Shown here in pieces: positions 1 through 15,000 of a stretch of 64,000 bases of DNA (position 1 is its first letter; each line of letters begins with the position of its first letter). The stretch lies in the NCBI RefSeq assembly GCF_963422355.1, contig NC_085093.1, positions 1,214,551-1,278,550 on the forward strand, in the 5' to 3' direction. A program made the position numbers and the translations under genes. The notes under the pieces are model-generated. The model did no database searches and was not told the origin of the DNA. It saw nothing but the letters and a program-made list of their open reading frames with translations. This stretch comes from Corticium candelabrum (lineage: Eukaryota > Porifera > Homoscleromorpha > Homosclerophorida > Plakinidae).

Positions 1-285
1 ACAGGGCGGGGTTTTGTCTTCCTCTAGCCTGGCAGATCGCCAAAGCTCAACTGCAACGCAATTTTGGCGCCGACGCAGTTACAGTACCTTCTCTATTGCA
101 GCCCATCTCTCTATGACGCTAGAAAAGTTGAAATGTCGAGGAACGTCCAAATGGAATTCTCTCTTTGCTGTCTCGTAGTCAACTGCAGCATCTGGCAGTA
201 CGCTCGCAAATCGTATGACGTTGGGTCGCAGACAACTAGAGCGTCGACTTAATATTGCAAGTACGCGAGCACCAAGGAAAACCAT
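1..285 (-). CDS. Medium-chain acyl-CoA synthetase (ACSM family), 5' end, partial
   Basis: Probable mitochondrial enzyme that activates medium-chain fatty acids to acyl-CoA. Exon 1 (285 down to 88) encodes 66 residues. It starts at ATG 285 with an Arg/Ser-rich, acid-free leader typical of a mitochondrial presequence. The family motif VPRHFNFSSVIERWA follows, comparable to VPEYFNFAKDVLDQW of human ACSM proteins. A 59 bp intron (87 to 29, GT-AG) joins exon 2 (28 to 1), which reads ARGRQNPAL in the same phase and fits the conserved SNPAFWW stretch. The AMP-binding domain lies off the left edge, so family membership rests on the N-terminus only. Another acyl-CoA synthetase family cannot be excluded. 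Confidence 0.72.
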
Positions 286-414
286 ATTTCGCTCGTTCTA
301 CGGCGCGTTTCTGGTTAGGTTCACGCCCACAGATACGGCACGCGGAATGAGCGTGCAGAGGGCGTGACGAGTCAACAGAAATCGCGGCGGTTCCAGGCGT
401 GCGTGCGTGCGTGC

Positions 415-490
<76 letters not shown>

Positions 491-786
491 TGTGTCCCCG
501 TTTGTAAGATAGATGTAGATACACGTTATGCTCAATTGAATCTGCATGCTAAGGTTATAACCTAGCACTACAATACCAACGTAAGTATTGTCTCCAGATG
601 TATCTTGAGACCTCATCGCTGCAGAATTACTATCTTCAGGTCACCACAAGTAACAACTGGAAATGCCAGAGTCAATCTACTATTCGTGATTCTGGCCAAT
701 AATATATTTATACGACCACCATTTATATGACACACAGAGCAAGCAAGGACACACCACTACCAAGTCTTTCTACCATCACGTTAGTC
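286..786. other. Intergenic region between ACSM start and UQCRC2 stop
   Basis: This stretch holds the 5' flank of the ACSM-like gene and the 3' flank of UQCRC2, both on the minus strand. It contains one GTGC/GT microsatellite. I see no convincing coding exon; the 126-residue minus-strand reading frame here is made of the repeat. Confidence 0.7.
397..489. repeat. (GTGC)n/(GT)n microsatellite
   Basis: A short GTGC run passes into an uninterrupted GT run, 93 bp in total. It lies about 110 bp upstream of the ACSM start codon. Confidence 0.95.
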
Positions 787-4383
<3,597 letters not shown>

Positions 4384-4620
4384 CTCGCGCTGGGTTTTGC
4401 TTTTTACGGCTGCCTTGAGATATTAACTAGACTCGCGTAACCAGACCATTTGCGCATCCATACTGCTGTACAGTATGCGTACACTGGACAGCACAGGGCA
4501 GTACAGTACAAGCATGCAATACAACACTGCACAGAAAATTAGTAAACTAACTAAAAATTACGAAACAACAAAGTCCATAGTCTTATGAAAAAACAGCAAT
4601 AGCAAAAGAACCATAATTAA

Positions 4621-7125
4621 CTACCACATTTCAACATCTTTGTGAATTCTACTGGCTGTACTTGTAACCACCTCTGAAGGCACCAAATTACCTACTGGCT
4701 GTAATGCCTCACTGACAGCAGCTGCTAACTGTTCTGTAAGACCACCCTATAGTGAATAAACAGAACACTGTTAATTAATAATTAGTTTAACTTAAGGAAG
4801 CATTCAATTGGGCTCTTCCAGCCTCTTCCAGAAGAGGCTCCGTGTGCACACCCCTCTTCCCAGCTCTGCACTGAAAGAAGTTGGAAAGAAGGGTGCTCTT
4901 CCAGACTCTTCCGGAAGAGGCTGGAAGAGCCCAATCGAACGATGCCTAAGTCTGCTGAAAGCATGCCGGTTGTCAAAGACCTGTTGTTGAATACGTTTCA
5001 ACAACTCCTTTTGATTCTTGTTGACCTTGTAGAGATCATGCAGCTCTTTGATTCTTGCACCATTTGCATCTGTTTCATCAACGTTATCTTTGTTATGACT
5101 TGACATCAAAACACCCAAAAACTAAACAGCAGAACCAAATTTGACTGTGAGTTAACCCACAAAAACTGACAAACTAAGTGACAGGAAACAGATATGCATG
5201 AATACTGACAGACTGACTCACAAGACTTGCAAATTGGCAGACAGATGAAGAAACTACATAAAAGAGCTAGTGAGGCTAAGATGACATATACATCCAATTT
5301 GTAACTTTGGTAGATATGCAATCCTTGACAAAGTTAGATATCTCCTAAATCACTGCATGCATGTATTCAGCTCGGTCTTTTCCTTGATGTGCACAAGTAC
5401 GAAGAATGCCTTGGATAACATTACAAGGCAAAGCTAGAAAAACCTATCATAAATGGGTTGATTAAGTCATGACTACCTATTCAAAAAGAGATATGGTACA
5501 ACATGCAGTTATTCAATGTACAGTAGATACATATATAATAACACTCACTCAAGGTCTACCAACTCAACTCGATTAGGCTATGAAAAGAAAAGAAATAAGC
5601 CCTTACTATGAAATATACCAGTACGGACAAACAACACAAATTGAGTCAGACAAACAGACAGGGAGACAAATAAACAAACAGACAAAATCGACAATATAGC
5701 AGGACTACTGAGGAAGGAATACCTAACATTAGCATGGTAACTTACTTTCAATGCAAACATTGATCCAAGAATCAAGTATGACATCACAATTAAGACCAAT
5801 GAAACCAGAGCATACTCCAATCCAGGGTCATCAATAAACACCAAACCAAATGCAGCAAAAGAAAACGCCATACCACAACTCGATACGATCAAGTCTTTAT
5901 ACGGTGAGTGTCTTTTATCCTTCGTGCTCACAGTCTTGATGTGTACACATACAAGAATAATGGTAGCAAGAAGCATGATAAGTTTGTAGCCAGCAAAACC
6001 ATTAGCCCAACTATCTCCTACTGAACACTTGTAACGAATATACCTAATTTTGTCATCATCCTGCACAATACATCGCAAACGCTTAAATCAATCTTACAAA
6101 TGATTTATGTACATCACTTACATGAGGATTTAGTACTTGAATAGACTTTGTAAAAGAATCTAAATTGCGCCACATAATCAACAAAATAATGTCCAATAGC
6201 AGCAAAATTCCTATTAGAAGATACTCCAAATTCCGTAGAAATACCTGTTGGTTAATGCCTCCCTACAATAAGTCAATTAAAGAGCACTTACAAGATCTAA
6301 TTAGCTACGTAAGCTTGTCATCCTCACTATGCATTTAAAGCCTTGCAGTTTGCAAAGTTCAGCAATCGTCTTAACCAGTATTGTTCCAAAAGCAAAGGTG
6401 AAACCCAATGCCAGGGCAACTATGCGAGCCTGCATGTACAACATACAGTATTGTAGTAAACAACTTCTACAGTACATGTTAAATCACTGCCTGCATCATG
6501 CATCTTCATAACCCAATTATAATTGCTTACAAAGCAAAGATGAAGTGAAGAAGGGTCACTGAATGCAAAAAACTGGCCATCAAATCCATAAAAGATGATT
6601 GCTAGAAACACTCCAGCAGTTCCAAGAATTAACCACCTGTTGATTCGAGGTACAGCCTTCTTCATTATTCTATAATTAGAAACCAGTTAAAATTAGACTA
6701 ATAATAATAATAATAATAATAATAAATACAGTCGTTTTAGATACAATGTCTAACAAGTGTTACCTGTGATTTCTTTGCTGCTGTGTAAACACAAATAAAA
6801 CCAAGTCAATTACCAGCCCAAGAGCTGCTAGCACGACCATTGCAACAAAAAAGCCAACATTGGAATACTTCTCCACATCTGGAGTTGAGTCATGAGGAGG
6901 TTTATTATTAGTTGCTATAAATCAAAACTGAATTAATTGCTGCTACATAAAATCCAGTCATAATAATTATTATAAATTACGTAAGAAGATACAAATGTTA
7001 CATACTTGTCCATGGAATCGAAGAAAAATGTTTAGTGTCATTGCCAGTGACAAGAGCAATAAAATGAGTTTGATCTCCTACAAAAGCAGTAAAAATATCC
7101 CTTCTGACTAGATCCTGCTAAAAAA

Positions 7126-7216
<91 letters not shown>

Positions 7217-10134
7217 CACAACACAACACACACAACACAACACAACACACACAACACAACAGAGATAAATAGTAGTTCAATCAAATGATAGTCATTGTAT
7301 ATAACAATTTTCTGGTAGTATGCAATTATCTAAAGACTACAGAAAATCACATACATTAAGCAAACGGCAGAAACTTAAACTTAACGCATGAACGTAGACA
7401 GTATACTTCTGCAATTACAATATTACGTACTTGTATTGTAGTAAATCTTAACATGTGCTGCTGCTCGTCTTTGCTGCTCTTCAAGACTAAACAAAGTGGC
7501 AACTCGCACAGGACCCTACACAAAGATACACATAGTCCTTATTGTAAAGTTAGCAAATGATATTGGCAGCAAACCCATAAATACGTTTGCACTTACTGTT
7601 AAGCCTTCAAACACAAATGTTTCATCTTTAGTCACATTTCGTATTATTTTGATCAAAATGTCATCATTGTATGTAAAGTTGTTAAGCCTGCTAATCTCTC
7701 CTGAAATGGCAAGGTGCTCTGCTACTCTGTGCAATGATAAACCAAGAGCTAGCACACAATCATAGCCATATGCACTGTACTGACGAAACACATCAGAAAC
7801 GTTTTGGAAACTAGTGGATTTTTTTCTTGATAAAGTATTTGCAATTTCCTGCACCGTCTACAAAAGAGATGTAATTATACCCCAAACTCATTTAATTTCT
7901 CCGAATACTTTCTGTAGAGAGCGGGCTCACAAAAATTAGCACATTAACTATTTCAATGCTATGTTCTGCATTGCTTGGCAATACACTTACTGCACTATGT
8001 TTCTATTTATCATTTACCTGTACCAAACAAACATCGTCTAGCAGATGTCAAAATTTAAATGATCCACCTTAATTGAGTGAGCCAGCCCTCCTGCATTAGC
8101 TGATTAATTGAACTACGCACCTTTCCTGTTGCCAATCTAATATCTGTATCAGCTCTCACTTGAGCAACGTCATAGGTAAAGTGTCCATTTACTGTTGTCA
8201 GTAACTGTTCACGACTGCAGCTTCCAGGCTGTTCCTTGTCACCAATTGTTGCCAAATACCAATATGGAGACTGATACCATCCAACAAAATGCCACACATA
8301 GTCGGGTGCAGATATGCCGTTCTTCCAAAACTGCAAAATATCAGAAAAACAATATTTTCACTGATACAGACACTCTCAACCATAAATATAGTGTTTTTTC
8401 TAAAAAACAACTATCCATTATATCAACTAAAATGTCAAAACACTAAAATAATCAGCACCTTAGCTTAGCTAATGAATTAATTAAATCTATGGTTTGCACA
8501 CCTTTCTATTTAAATATTTTATGTTCTACAACACTTGGCATCCTTAAAAGTGGTAAATAAGTCACAATATATTCTATACTATAATTGTAACTAACATACC
8601 AGTAACATTTTATAAAGATATTTCCATAATCTATTTTAGAATGCATGGTATAAAAGTTACAGTAACGAGATCAAATTTACTCTCTACATTGACCTTCACC
8701 TCACATATAACTTGTCTGCCAACTTCCTCATAAAACAGTCCAAAGAGAATGCGAATTCCAGTTTCCTGTGGCAAAGATATTCATCATACAATAAACGATA
8801 ACGATACATGTGCAGTACAAAATTATGTAAAGAATTAGTAACAGATATATAACCCTACCTTGACTTGTTGTACGACATGGGAATAATCGTGACTTTCTGG
8901 TAAAAGTAACAGTTTTGGTGTTTCAAAACCTGAAGCCACCATACTCTGTCGAAGATTTTCAGCATTCTAGACAGTAAAATAGTTTAGCTCTTCCATAAAC
9001 AACAATTTATGTGAGACTACAACATGCACATGCACAATGAGCCACCAGTTGCAGACAAATCAAACATACCAGATCGAATATTTCAGATGATTGAATCAAA
9101 ATTATTGCCTTTCTCCACCTGTTTTGTTTCATCACAGCCACACGAGCTGGATTCAAGCCATTCTCTGAAGGTAATACAGGATAAAAGCTTGGATAAATGT
9201 CAGTGTTAGACAAAGCTGGAGATGTCGAAAGAAAATTAAACTAAAAGTTAATAATAAAAGACAAATGCTAACAGTTCAAATATTATATATACACAACACA
9301 TACCAAAACCAGATTCCACAATGGAGTTGCTCGTGCAATAGGTTGGGTTGCAGTTGAGCATCCCTCACCAATTAAAGCCACCATGGTCTCTTTCCCTGCC
9401 TGTAGCAAGTTTGACAGTTCATAGATAGCCAGCCCAACATCACACTGCAAAAGAAAGTGAAGCAACATAATAAATTACATTGCTGCCTAATTAAAAAACT
9501 TATTTAAATCTAAAATTTTCAAATTTGTGAAATATAATTTATAGTGAACAATCTAATTAATTAAATGTATTGCATCACTCAAATGCAAAATATATTGCAT
9601 GTTCATTTTCCTGGGGAGGGGGATGGGGAAAGTGCAGTCTCAGCATGGGAGAAGAGAAATTGAAACCATACCTGATGTAGGTAGAGTATGTAGACTGTGA
9701 AGTGGCGTGACCACCAACACTCTGACTAACACTACAACGTATGAGTAGTTGCACTTTCAGGAATCCACTGATCCGAACCACTGCATGCTTAGAGGGCGTA
9801 AAATCGCTACAGTATATATGCAAACAACCTGCCTAGCTAGCTATTGAAACTCAAAGCAAGAAAAACACGAGCAGCTAGAGGTACTTTGCGTTCTCCTCAC
9901 CATAGAATCTTGCAACTCTAGAGCGAGAGTGTGATTTGGAAGAATGTCTGGCGATTCGTTGACGTGATCTACGGCTATCTCACATATAAACTCTAGGTCC
10001 TTGTTGAAAAATCGTGGGTTCTCTGCAACCGGTAGCAACGCACCGATGTGTAGGCTACTTGTGCTAGCAGCAAGAGAACACAAAAAGCTAGAGCATGTTG
10101 TAACTAGAGCAACATTGAGCACAACAGTCCACAT
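4621..10134 (-). CDS. Class C GPCR, GABA-B receptor-like
   Basis: Seven-transmembrane receptor with a periplasmic-binding-like ligand domain. It starts at ATG 10134 with a signal peptide and IGALLPVAENP. Exons: 10134-9901, 9444-9304, 9240-9070, 8966-8859, 8765-8700, 8330-8121, 7857-7597, 7515-7431, 7077-7006, 6914-6764, 6669-6531, 6429-6328, 6262-6122, 6060-5746, then tail exons and a last exon 4746-4621 ending DVEMW. The ligand domain has YVWHFVGWYQSPYW (compare YVWFLPGWY in GABBR). TM1 is in exon 10, TM2 in 11, TM3 in 12, TM4 in 13, and TM5-TM7 in 14. TM7 ends LGSMFALK where GABBR2 has LCLVFVPK. The cytoplasmic tail has a short charged coiled-coil segment (HDLYKVNKNQKELLKRIQQQ). Boundaries of the small exons between 5577 and about 5100 are uncertain. 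Length is about 850 residues. The ligand is unknown; GABA binding is not implied. Confidence 0.86.
4808..4934. mobile_element. Short inverted-repeat element (MITE-like), 127 bp
   Basis: The ends are perfect 22 bp inverted repeats (4808-4829 and 4913-4934) that begin TTGGGCTCTTCCAGCC. Internal blocks repeat CTCTTCC and GGAAGAG, so much of the element can fold on itself. It lies in the last intron of the GPCR gene (4980-4747). No coding capacity and no clear target-site duplication are seen. Confidence 0.72.
7127..7260. repeat. (AC)n microsatellite in GPCR intron
   Basis: A pure AC run followed by ACACA-type variants, within the intron between exons ending 7431 and starting 7077. Confidence 0.95.
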
Positions 10135-10436
10135 CTTGTTTCACTAGGTAAAGCACAAATGATAATTTGAAATTAATTAGACTAATTACTGACAGCCTAA
10201 TATATTTAGTGCGAGACGTCCCTCATTCGTTGGTTGGGTTTTAGGTACGTCGTTACGTAATTACGTCAGCATCAACCAGAAAGCTGATACGACTTGTTAT
10301 CTGAACGCTAGCTGGTATCATCTAGCACCTTTGTGCCTTCTCCGTACACGCGTACAAGTGTTGGACTCCAGCACGTATTGTGCCAGGCGTACACGAGGCT
10401 CGTGCAGCAACGGTTTCGGTGTTGGAAGTGTGAGGA
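10135..10436. promoter_or_regulatory. Divergent promoter region, GPCR and GTPase-kinase gene A
   Basis: 302 bp separate the start codons of the minus-strand GPCR and the plus-strand GTPase-kinase gene. Both promoters must lie here or in 5' UTR. The sequence includes TACGTCGTTACGTAATTACG (around 10244), with repeated TACGTAA-type motifs. No TATA box is assigned. The regulatory role follows from position only. Confidence 0.5.
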
Positions 10437-11883
10437 ATGGAGCCTCCTAGTGTGGACGAAATTATGGAGATGAACATGAAGCGATTATTGGAGTGGTGCG
10501 AGAAGCTGAAGGTACCCAACCTCAACAGCATAGAGACAGCGAATGAACTTCGTCAGGAATTGTTCAAGTGTGTGAAGGCTCGCAACAAACTTAAACCAGC
10601 GCCTCCAGTAAGCAAATATATGATTTGCATTGTTGAGTAGTTTCGATAAAAATGAAGCACTCTGTGTCGTTTGCAGCCGTTCTCTGTGGCTTCTAGTGTG
10701 TTTCAAGACTTCGGTAGGAAGCAACGAGAATTCGCGTGCGCTGTAGACAAAGTAGAGAAGTTGATTACAGACGAAGCGGTGCTGCTGTGGCTGAAAAAGC
10801 TACATCTTCCCGAACAAAGCGTGTGGATGACAGCTGACGATCTGAAACAAGTCAGAGAGTCGTGTACTCGTGGTCGGCCTATTCTCTTGATCGCAGGTGA
10901 GACTACTAGCCGCTAGATACCGACGCAACAGCTACGTAGCCACACCCCTTTTCCTGGTTCTAGTATTTATTGGTTTTAGGAGCCATGGTAAGTGCGCATG
11001 ATGCATTGCATGCAGTTACACAGAGGAAAATGCATAGCTTGTTCCAATTTCGAAAGGCGCCAGAGTCTTGTCTGGCGCCATGGAACTGTAGAATTTTAAT
11101 ATTTTGACTTAATTAATTAGCACATCCTCTTTTGGCAAGACGTGATTGTCTTCGTACTATAGGTAGTGTTGGTGTATCTGGTGGCACGAATCCAAACCTA
11201 CCTACTACCTGGCGTTTCCTGTAGCAATGTCCATATTGGACCAGTCAGGGGGACTATAACGCCCTGACACTGGACATTGTCCGGTCAAAACAAGTCCATG
11301 TCCGGCCATATATTGCGTTGTCCAGACATTGGCTACTGGAACGGTCACACCCAAATGGCATGATTCGGACACTCATAAGTCAGACTATGTGCACTAGCAG
11401 AGAGTATGTTTTCTTGGAGTACATCTACTACCCTGGTAAGCCTGAACTGGGAAGCAAGTTAGCCTTGCAAGCCAGGCTCTTTCGCGCAGTCGCTAACCGC
11501 ACGTGAATCACACGAGGAGGAGGAGCTTTTACCAGAATTGCTCCAGCGCGAGAAGAGCCTGGTCGCTTTCGAAAACGTCATAGTGACGTGGGACCCCCGA
11601 TCCGATTTCATAGCTTGATAAAGCTAATTTTATTAGGTAAGCATGTAGGTATGAAAGTTGAGAACACGCAACATCGCTTCACGCACTTGCTTGTTTTGCA
11701 CGAAGTACGTAGTTGACATCATCGTTTGCTTGTAGTACGTATGTAGACAGCTCAGCCATGTAATATTCTGCAGTGTCACGACTCCTTTTCAGCATTCAGT
11801 TTCGCCAACAGCACACCGCCGAATCTAGATCTGCAGCGCGGTAGTGTGAGAAATGAACTCATTGTACGCGGTTAGTGTATATA

Positions 11884-11938
<55 letters not shown>

Positions 11939-12003
11939 TTATCTGTTCGTTTATGGCAGTACAATTCAAGACTGATTAGTGACTATCTGCCTAATTATTA
12001 TGA

Positions 12004-12054
<51 letters not shown>

Positions 12055-15000
12055 TTTTGTGTGAAGTGGTGAGACGGGTTACTGAGACACCAGTTGCCGG
12101 TAAAATACAAATTTTCACCTAGAATGCGTGTAGCACAGCACCAAATATGAGGACATGAATTGGTAGAAACATCGTCCCCAAGACGGTAATCAAACATCCT
12201 GATTTGTGAATGTTTTCTTTCTTGTCATTGTCAAATAGCAGTGACTGCTGTTTCTTTGAAAATTCCAGTCCTTCTGGAAAGATCCTAAACGGTTTATTTC
12301 AAAGAGCCTTTTGGCAGACTATTCTGTCAGCACACTAAGTAACTGCAGAAAAAGTGAATACCGATTTAGTATGCCTTGATAATAAAATGAAGGAGTGACT
12401 AGGTTGGTGTGACACCAAAACTTCTTTGTCATATAATTGCCTTTCTTGACACCCAAACATGGCAAAGAAAACCTAATGTTCAAACTTCTGAGCAAGATAG
12501 TGAAGACAAAAACCTTGATGATAATGCAGAGGTTAGAGAAGCTGTAAAAACTCTTGCTGTTCATTTTGCCAAACCAGTAGAAAGCAAAGGGGTTAATATT
12601 CTTGCTCTTCATGTTGAGGAGGTAGTCCATTATGCTAGAAAATATCTGCACATCAGCAAGGTGTGCTATGAGTCTGTGTAGTACATAGTCCACACCTGTC
12701 CAGACATAGTATTAGTCTCCCCTTAACTACCACACATGTTGAAAGGATGTTTTCATTGCTGAAACTGATCAAGAAAGACCGGCACACCAGCATGAGCAAC
12801 ACCACCTTGTCTGACCTAATGGAAGTATACCATGAAGGACCATCACTTCAAGACTTTCACGCTGACGCCGCTATTCGGCTGTGGTGGGAACGATGCAAGA
12901 CCAACTGCTGTCCTAATCAAGGTTTCAGAGAGCAATACTGAGCAAGGAAAACTGGAGAGTTGACCCAAGATGATAGCACTAGCAGCTTTAGTTTAGATGA
13001 CTGGGACATGTGGCATAATCCTCTAGGACCGCGTCTACAAATAGTTTTCCAGAAGGTCTGACTGAATATAATTTTGCACATTGTTGTGCTAGGTTTCCCT
13101 GTTAATGTTCTGCTATTGTCTCACATAATTATAGTGCACTTCCAAGTTTGTCTTTTGAGGTTCCATAATTTTTTCACTTATTGTAACGCAATAAAAGATT
13201 GCTTCGCAGGTATGTTGTCTCAAATTTGTTCTGGTTATTGTCATGCTTTGTATATATGTCAAATAATAGAAATAAAGTGTTGTTTGCGGGTCAAAATTTG
13301 TTAGAATGGGCGTGGTCTACATGGGCGTGGCTTGGGCAAACATGTTTGTTCGGACAAAACAATTTCCTTATATCCAGCTCTGTTGGTGATCACATGATGT
13401 AGTAATGTGGAGAGTGGTGTAATGTCATTGCCCATATTTTTATCTTAATTAGTTCAATTTATGTATATGGTTCTCACGTGACTGAAAATAGCATCCTCCT
13501 AATAAAATCATCAGGTCTTCTTTTCCATAATGTGTACACTTGCTGTACTGTCCTCTACTCTACTCCCCTCCCCGATAGTGGAACAAAAAGCACCTGCTAA
13601 AACAGGTGAAGCACGCGCGAGGAGAGGGATGGGAGGAGTCTAGGGTAAACTCACAATTTTTATTGCTTGACTCGTTTCCTTTCTGTGTTCTGGACATGCT
13701 TCTGCTCAACCTGTTATGTCACAATTATATGCCCCAAATACTGGAAGAGACAAAAGGTGGGCCCAAATCTGCCAAAAGATCCCTTGTTTTCACTACTGAA
13801 ACATTGGATTAAAATCTAAAAAGCCATGCACATATTTCACGACCAGAGAAAAATTGTAATGGGCCTTATATAGTTGATCACAAGATCATAGGAAGATATT
13901 CATAATTTAGATAAACATGCGTAACATGAGTAAATTGTGTGTATGCATCATTATATGGCAAACAATGACTGAGATTGGTAACTTTGAACTTGTGCAGGAA
14001 GTACATCATCAGGCAAGAGCACACTGTTAAATGCATTGTTGGGTGAGGAGTTGCTACCAACATCTCATAATGCTGCAACTTCTGTGCTTTGTGAAATCAA
14101 GTATTCAGGCAGCTCTGACAAGCGGTATGCTGTCATTCATTTTGACAACGGAAAGGAAGAGCGGATGGATTTAACAAATAGTGAAGAAGTGATGAGGCTA
14201 GCAGGTTTTGTCAATCAGTCAAGGGAGGAAAAATTTGGATCTATTGTTGGCTTGTCTTTCAATAAATTTGAAAAATTGGTCCAAAGACAAAGAAAATGTG
14301 TTCGAGTTGAATTATACTGGCCACTGGAATTTCTCAAGGTTTAAGTGATATATGGTACACGTGTACCAATAATGTGTAGGTTTGTGTAATGCCTAAGAAT
14401 TTTTAGGACTTCATCCTAGTTGATAGTCCTGGTGTTACTGAATCAGAAGGTGATTCAGTTTCTCGTCAGATTACTGAACGATTTCAAGAAGACATTGCTT
14501 GTGGATGCATCTATGTTTTGGATGGAATGAGATCAGCTGAAGAAGCAGCGCAGGTAACTAACTACCTATTAACTGTACTGGATGTTTGTAGCTATTGTAA
14601 TGTGACTGACTACTTTAGGCTGGTGGACTTTTGTCAGCGGTTGCCAAAGGCACGCATAAAGATCCATGTCCCGACTCTGCTTTGTTTGTTGTCAACAAAT
14701 GGGACATTGTGTCCCAACAACAGTCTGAAGAGCAACGTCAGGAAATCTTGCATAAGATTGCTAGCAACATCTCTTTTCGTTGGAAAGGATTTAGACCGCA
14801 TCAGATCGTTACAATGAACTCAAAGTTAGCTGCTCAGGCACAACAGTTGGGTTCATCGACAAAGGATGTGCATCGACTGTGTCAAGGAATCGCTAGAATC
14901 CTTCCTCGAGGAATGGACAACATGTTAAAGAAAGCTATAGAGTTAGCATAATTTATGACGAGTATTGAATTTTGTCATGATTTGATCTGTGTTTGGTCAG

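Larger units (their letters stand above)
10897..13997 (+). other. 3.1 kb intron of gene A with repeats and transposon remnants
   Basis: By far the longest intron in this gene (others are under 100 bp). It contains two hairpins near 11.06 and 11.22 kb, GT/TA microsatellites, a hAT transposase remnant and AT-rich sequence. The equivalent intron of the paralogue is only 61 bp, so most of this length is insertion. Confidence 0.75.

Noticed and set aside
4804-5118. Coding continuation through the inverted-repeat element (SIGLFQPLPEESGRAPF...)
   Set aside because: The frame runs past the donor CAG|GTCTTTG into the transposon-like sequence. The downstream exon 4746-4621 joins in phase at CAG.
5578-5745. 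Extension of the GPCR exon (VSYHANVRYSFLSS...) past 5746
   Set aside because: It reads through a good splice donor (AAA|GTAAGT) into intron; the TM7 end aligns with GABA-B receptors exactly at the donor.
11056-11079. Histone mRNA 3' stem-loop
   Set aside because: The stem and loop sequence differ from the histone consensus and no histone gene is nearby.
14993-15000. Gene A exon 6 starting at the upstream ATG-like codon
   Set aside because: This part is intron (TTTGGTCAG acceptor). The previous exon joins at 15001 in phase.
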